Assembly: GCA_034411955.1 (NCBI GenBank)
Contig: DAOUMF010000083.1
Coordinates: 1-20,468 of the forward strand
Length of the DNA stretch: 20,468 bases
Direction: 5' to 3'
DNA from: DAOUMF01 sp034411955
Lineage (GTDB): Bacteria > Chloroflexota > Dehalococcoidia > SM23-28-2 > RBG-16-64-32
Position numbers and translations under genes: made by a program. This document shows, one piece after another, positions 18,294 to 20,468 of the stretch (within the stretch, counting starts at the first letter, position 1; each line of letters starts with the position of its first letter). The notes under the pieces are model-generated. The model did not search any database. It was not told the origin of the DNA and worked only from the letters and a program-made list of their open reading frames with translations.

Positions 18294-18380
18294 GACCGGT
18301 AGTGATCGCTGGTCTATACTAGCTGGGAGTTCATCTCCCCCCACTTCCTTGTTGTGTGGCGCGGCGATATACTACCGGTC
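18294..18380 (+). other. Structured 5' leader
   Basis: GACCGGTAGT (18294-18303) pairs perfectly with ACTACCGGTC (18371-18380); after a small bulge ATCGC pairs with GCGAT, and an inner hairpin GGGAG/CTCCC (18325-18339) sits in the loop. It ends 40 nt before the first start codon. The leader 18241-18420 has no convincing gene. Confidence 0.5.
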
Positions 18381-18420
18381 GGGCACCTCTATCCGTCACA
18401 TGCTGCCCGTGGAGGCTGAA

Positions 18421-18921
18421 ATGAAACGCACGCGAATCGCCCTGACGTTGTTGGCTCTCTTGTCGCTCTGTCTCATCGCAGCCGCAGACCCGCCTGGTGA
18501 ACCGATTTCCCCGGTGTGGGTCTATATCACCGTGGGCATTCTGGCTGTGGCCGGCGCCGGCGCCTTCGGTGTGCGCGTCTATCGCAAGGTCACCGAACAG
18601 AATCGGCAGAAGGCCGAGTTGTGGGATGTCGTGCAGCTCACCCTTGACCGATTATTCGACTTGGCGCAGGATGCCGTGAGAGAACTGCCAGAGGCCGAGG
18701 TGAGAGCTGCGGCTTTGGAGGTCTACACCGCCGTGATCGCACCGACGTTCCTCGCCCGCCTTGTGGCTGCCGATGCCTTTGTCGGCATGGTCGTTGAGCA
18801 GTGGGAGCGGCTGACGCGCGTGGGTGAGAGCGTGGAGGTCGGTGTGGTCAGGGCCAGGCTGGCCTCGGCCCCCGCTCCGGATCCGCCCAGGCCGGTGACG
18901 CCTATCGCGCGCATCGAGTAA
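18421..18921 (+). CDS. Small membrane protein, possibly holin-like
   Basis: 166 residues. The start at 18421 was chosen by GGAGG 6 nt upstream and by the hydrophobic N-terminus (KRTRIALTLLALLSLCLIAA) that begins there; the longer frame has no support. A second span follows at about 38-62 (PVWVYITVGILAVAGAGAFG), then basic VRVYRKVTEQNRQKAEL and a long amphipathic helical region, ending in a Pro/Ala-rich tail. The first segment may be a cleaved signal peptide (AAADPP) or a first span. Size and layout recall LLH-type phage holins, but the match is weak. A terminator hairpin follows. Confidence 0.75.
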   Translation: MKRTRIALTLLALLSLCLIAAADPPGEPISPVWVYITVGILAVAGAGAFGVRVYRKVTEQNRQKAELWDVVQLTLDRLFDLAQDAVRELPEAEVRAAALEVYTAVIAPTFLARLVAADAFVGMVVEQWERLTRVGESVEVGVVRARLASAPAPDPPRPVTPIARIE

Positions 18922-18942
18922 AGCGTTGTGATCCCAAAGGAA

Positions 18943-18966
18943 AAGGCCCGCCATATGGCGGGCCTT
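18943..18966 (+). terminator. Palindromic terminator-like hairpin
   Basis: AAGGCCCGCC followed by ATAT and GGCGGGCCTT: perfect 24-nt palindrome, 22 bp after the stop, followed by the U-containing TGTCGCTTGT. Possibly leaky, since the next gene has no evident promoter. Confidence 0.6.
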
Positions 18967-18988
18967 GTCGCTTGTCCTGGAGGTGTCC

Positions 18989-19639
18989 GTGGATGTTCGT
19001 GATCGGGTCGTAGAGCTGCGCAGGGTATCTGCCGCTGACCTGGTGGACAATACCGGCAACTGGCGCGCACATCCCAAGGCGCAGCGGGACGCGTTTCGTG
19101 GCTTGCTGCGAGAAATCGGCATCGCGGGCGCTCTTTTGGCCTACCCTTCGCAGCGCCAGGACGGCGCCCTCGTCCTGATCGATGGCCACATGCGCAAGAT
19201 CGAGCATGGCGGCATGTGGCCGGTCCTGGTCCTGGACCTCACGGATGATGAGGCCGACAAGCTCCTCGCGTTCTACGACCCGATCGCCGCGATGGCCGAG
19301 GTCCTTTCCGAGAGAGCGTCCGCCCTCGCCGAGAGAGTGCATACGGACGATCCGGCCCTGCGGGCGATCCTGGACCGCCAGCGCGCGGAGGCGGATCTCG
19401 CCGGCTTGATGGCCGAGGTCGCCGAGGCCCTGGGAGGCCCCTCGCCGGGCGGCGGGGGAGGGATCGACCCGGGCGGCAGAGATGAGAGCCGGGGCCGCGT
19501 TCGTCCGGTGCTCTGGATCGATGACTTGCCGATCTTCGAGCGGGCGATCCGGGCCGTGGGAAATCCCAACCGTGGAGAGCCGCTGATCGCGATCTGTCAG
19601 TTCTACCTGGAGCATCATGGCGAGCCAGAAGGACAATAG
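18989..19639 (+). CDS. ParB/sulfiredoxin-fold nuclease-domain protein
   Basis: 216 residues. GTG 18989 was chosen because GGAGG lies 5 nt upstream; the more upstream start lies in the terminator palindrome. Residues 7-90 follow the ParB N-terminal domain: LVDNTGNWRAHPKAQRDAF, GIAGALLAY, VLIDGHMRKIEHGG (GHMR at 66-69 in place of the usual GH.R), PVLVLDLTDDEADKLL. Phage members of this family may act as nucleases, CTP-binding regulators or DNA-modification partners. A helical region and Gly/Pro linker follow, then a 45-residue C-terminal domain (VLWIDDLPIFERAIRAVG). Overlaps the next gene by 23 nt. Confidence 0.82.
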   Translation: MDVRDRVVELRRVSAADLVDNTGNWRAHPKAQRDAFRGLLREIGIAGALLAYPSQRQDGALVLIDGHMRKIEHGGMWPVLVLDLTDDEADKLLAFYDPIAAMAEVLSERASALAERVHTDDPALRAILDRQRAEADLAGLMAEVAEALGGPSPGGGGGIDPGGRDESRGRVRPVLWIDDLPIFERAIRAVGNPNRGEPLIAICQFYLEHHGEPEGQ

Positions 19640-20246
19640 CACGTTCAAGGAAAAGGTCGCGCTGCGCCGGCTGATGCTGAAAGAGTTGGGTGCCGAGATG
19701 CCGGTGGTGATGGAGACGCACGGCGGCTTTGGCCACGTGTGGGCCAGCGTCTACGCCTCCGTCCGCGATGGCGTGGTCTTTGAGAGGATGGAGGATCGCG
19801 CCGCCTACCTGGCCCACCAGCGCCCGACGTGGGCGGTGTACGAGGGAGACTGCGTGCAGACCATCGGTATGGGCGCCGGGGCGCACCTGATGGTCAATGT
19901 GCTCGACGCCGACCCGTATGGCGAACCGTGGCCGGTGTTCGACGCGTTCTTTGCGAGTGAGCGACCGCGTGCGGATCGGCTGTGGGTCGTGGTCAACGAT
20001 GGCCTGCGCCAGGGCATCGCGATGGGGCGCGCCTGGAGCGTAGCCTCTCTGGCGCCGGCGGTCGAGAGATGGGGCAACGACCTGCACGACCGATACCTGG
20101 ACGTGTGCGAGTTCCTCCTCGCGCGCTCGGCGGCCCAAGCCGCGTATAACCTGAGCCGGTTCGCCGGCTACTATTGCGGCGCCGGCAAGCGCATGACGCA
20201 CTACCTCGCCGTGCTCACCCGAGAGCTGCCCGCAGATCCCGCTTGA
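19617..20246 (+). CDS. Methyltransferase-like phage protein
   Basis: 209 residues, ATG 19617 inside the end of the ParB-like gene, so translationally coupled to it. A Rossmann-type order is suggested: METHGGFGHVWASVY as SAM-binding motif I (33-47), VVFERMEDRAAYLAHQ as the next strand-helix, YEGDCV, then NVLDADPYGEPWPVFDAFF, whose DPYG resembles the DPFG/DPYG motif of Trm1-type RNA methyltransferases, and LWVVVNDGL. The C-terminal part has RWGNDLHDRYLDV and SRFAGYYCG. I infer a SAM-dependent methyltransferase; substrate (RNA or DNA) is unknown. Its end overlaps the convergent gene by 32 bp. Confidence 0.68.
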   Translation: MASQKDNSTFKEKVALRRLMLKELGAEMPVVMETHGGFGHVWASVYASVRDGVVFERMEDRAAYLAHQRPTWAVYEGDCVQTIGMGAGAHLMVNVLDADPYGEPWPVFDAFFASERPRADRLWVVVNDGLRQGIAMGRAWSVASLAPAVERWGNDLHDRYLDVCEFLLARSAAQAAYNLSRFAGYYCGAGKRMTHYLAVLTRELPADPA

Positions 20247-20468
20247 TGTAGTATCCCTTGCCAGACGGCGGCAGGTCCTCGTCCGCCTGGATCTCCTCGT
20301 AGCCGAACCTCTCCAGCAGCGCGATGGCTCCGCGCGCAAACCCGGCCCAATCGATCGTCGCGGCCAGCGGGTGATAGTTCAGGCGCCCGACCTTGTAGAG
20401 ATCGACGAACTCGTGCGTCGCCTCGATGATGCGCAGCGCCTCGTGGGCGTTGAGCACCGGCTCCAGAC
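20215..20468 (-). CDS. C-terminal part of a probable radical-SAM protein (enters from right edge)
   Basis: The frame is open to the window end; 83 residues are visible. EPVLNAHEALRIIEATHEFV, then DLYKVGRLNYHP, and a final domain (IDWAGFARGAIALLERFGYE, GKGYYIKRDL) match the pattern of the last strands and C-terminal helix of phage radical-SAM proteins related to spore photoproduct lyase, where EP marks one of the last barrel strands. This is recognition of a short C-terminal signature; the cluster-binding cysteines would be outside the window. An internal GTG at 20457 could be mistaken for a start but lies in continuing homologous-looking sequence. Confidence 0.55.
   Translation of the reverse strand, partial: LEPVLNAHEALRIIEATHEFVDLYKVGRLNYHPLAATIDWAGFARGAIALLERFGYEEIQADEDLPPSGKGYYIKRDLRAALG

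Noticed and set aside
18999..20339. Long minus-strand ORFs opposite the ParB-like and methyltransferase-like genes
   Set aside because: Arg/Pro/Ser-rich antisense shadows; the plus-strand frames show recognisable domain motifs.
1..20468. tRNA or rRNA genes
   Set aside because: No cloverleaf-like or rRNA-like segment was noticed on either strand, though I could not run a covariance search.

Overview
The window looks like the early and accessory region of a tailed phage or prophage from a GC-rich, probably anaerobic bacterium. The phage-like signs are long unidirectional runs of small genes with ATGA stop-start overlaps, an NrdG-type radical-SAM activase, a metallophosphoesterase, a phage-type HTH replication initiator, a ParB-fold protein, small repressors and many unknown small proteins. 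No capsid, tail, terminase or integrase gene is visible. The host phylum is uncertain. A small protein at 8212-8427 carries an Asp-Pro/Cys-Leu-Glu/Leu-Asp-Pro TPR-like pattern that I associate with Chloroflexota (inference), and NrdG implies an anaerobic or facultative host.

Layout: (1) 1-7413, minus strand: a sigma-factor-like regulator heads a run of about 15 genes (unknowns, a lipoprotein/small membrane protein pair, metallophosphoesterase, NrdG, a coiled-coil protein, and an AAA ATPase cut by the left edge). Three near-identical promoters (TGGACA, exactly 17 bp, TTTATA) subdivide it. (2) 7414-7706: a divergent control region with a consensus leftward promoter, a consensus rightward promoter for a small XRE repressor, and a short promoter-to-terminator unit that looks like a small RNA antisense to the leftward leader. 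(3) 7707-8427, plus strand: XRE repressor, SH3-like and TPR-like small proteins. (4) 8494-13837, minus strand: a replication operon led by a ribbon-helix-helix-like protein, with membrane proteins, an HTH-only protein, an HTH plus DnaA-domain-I fusion, a stand-alone DnaA-domain-I protein and a LexA-like winged helix. The linker of the fusion gene contains 23-bp and 18-bp repeats beside a polypyrimidine tract, laid out like the lambda origin inside gene O. (5) 13838-14126: a second divergent control region facing the frameshifted remnant of a CI-like gene. (6) 14127-17870, minus strand: nine cassette-like small genes from one consensus promoter. Each of the eight internal genes is preceded by the same GC-rich hairpin fused to its Shine-Dalgarno site; two encode paralogous Ala/Trp-repeat proteins resembling Imm5-like proteins. 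(7) 17871-18420: divergent control region with a palindrome, a bipartite element shared with the replication operon, and a structured leader. (8) 18421-20246, plus strand: a membrane protein, a ParB-fold protein and a methyltransferase-like protein, meeting the 3' end of a probable radical-SAM gene that enters from the right edge.

The most interesting points are the candidate origin embedded in the initiator gene, the HTH / HTH-DnaA_N / DnaA_N gene trio, the hairpin-plus-start-signal array, and the candidate antisense RNA. Three frame disruptions (near 330, near 2565, near 14005) could be real decay, recoding or sequencing indels; the sequence alone cannot decide.
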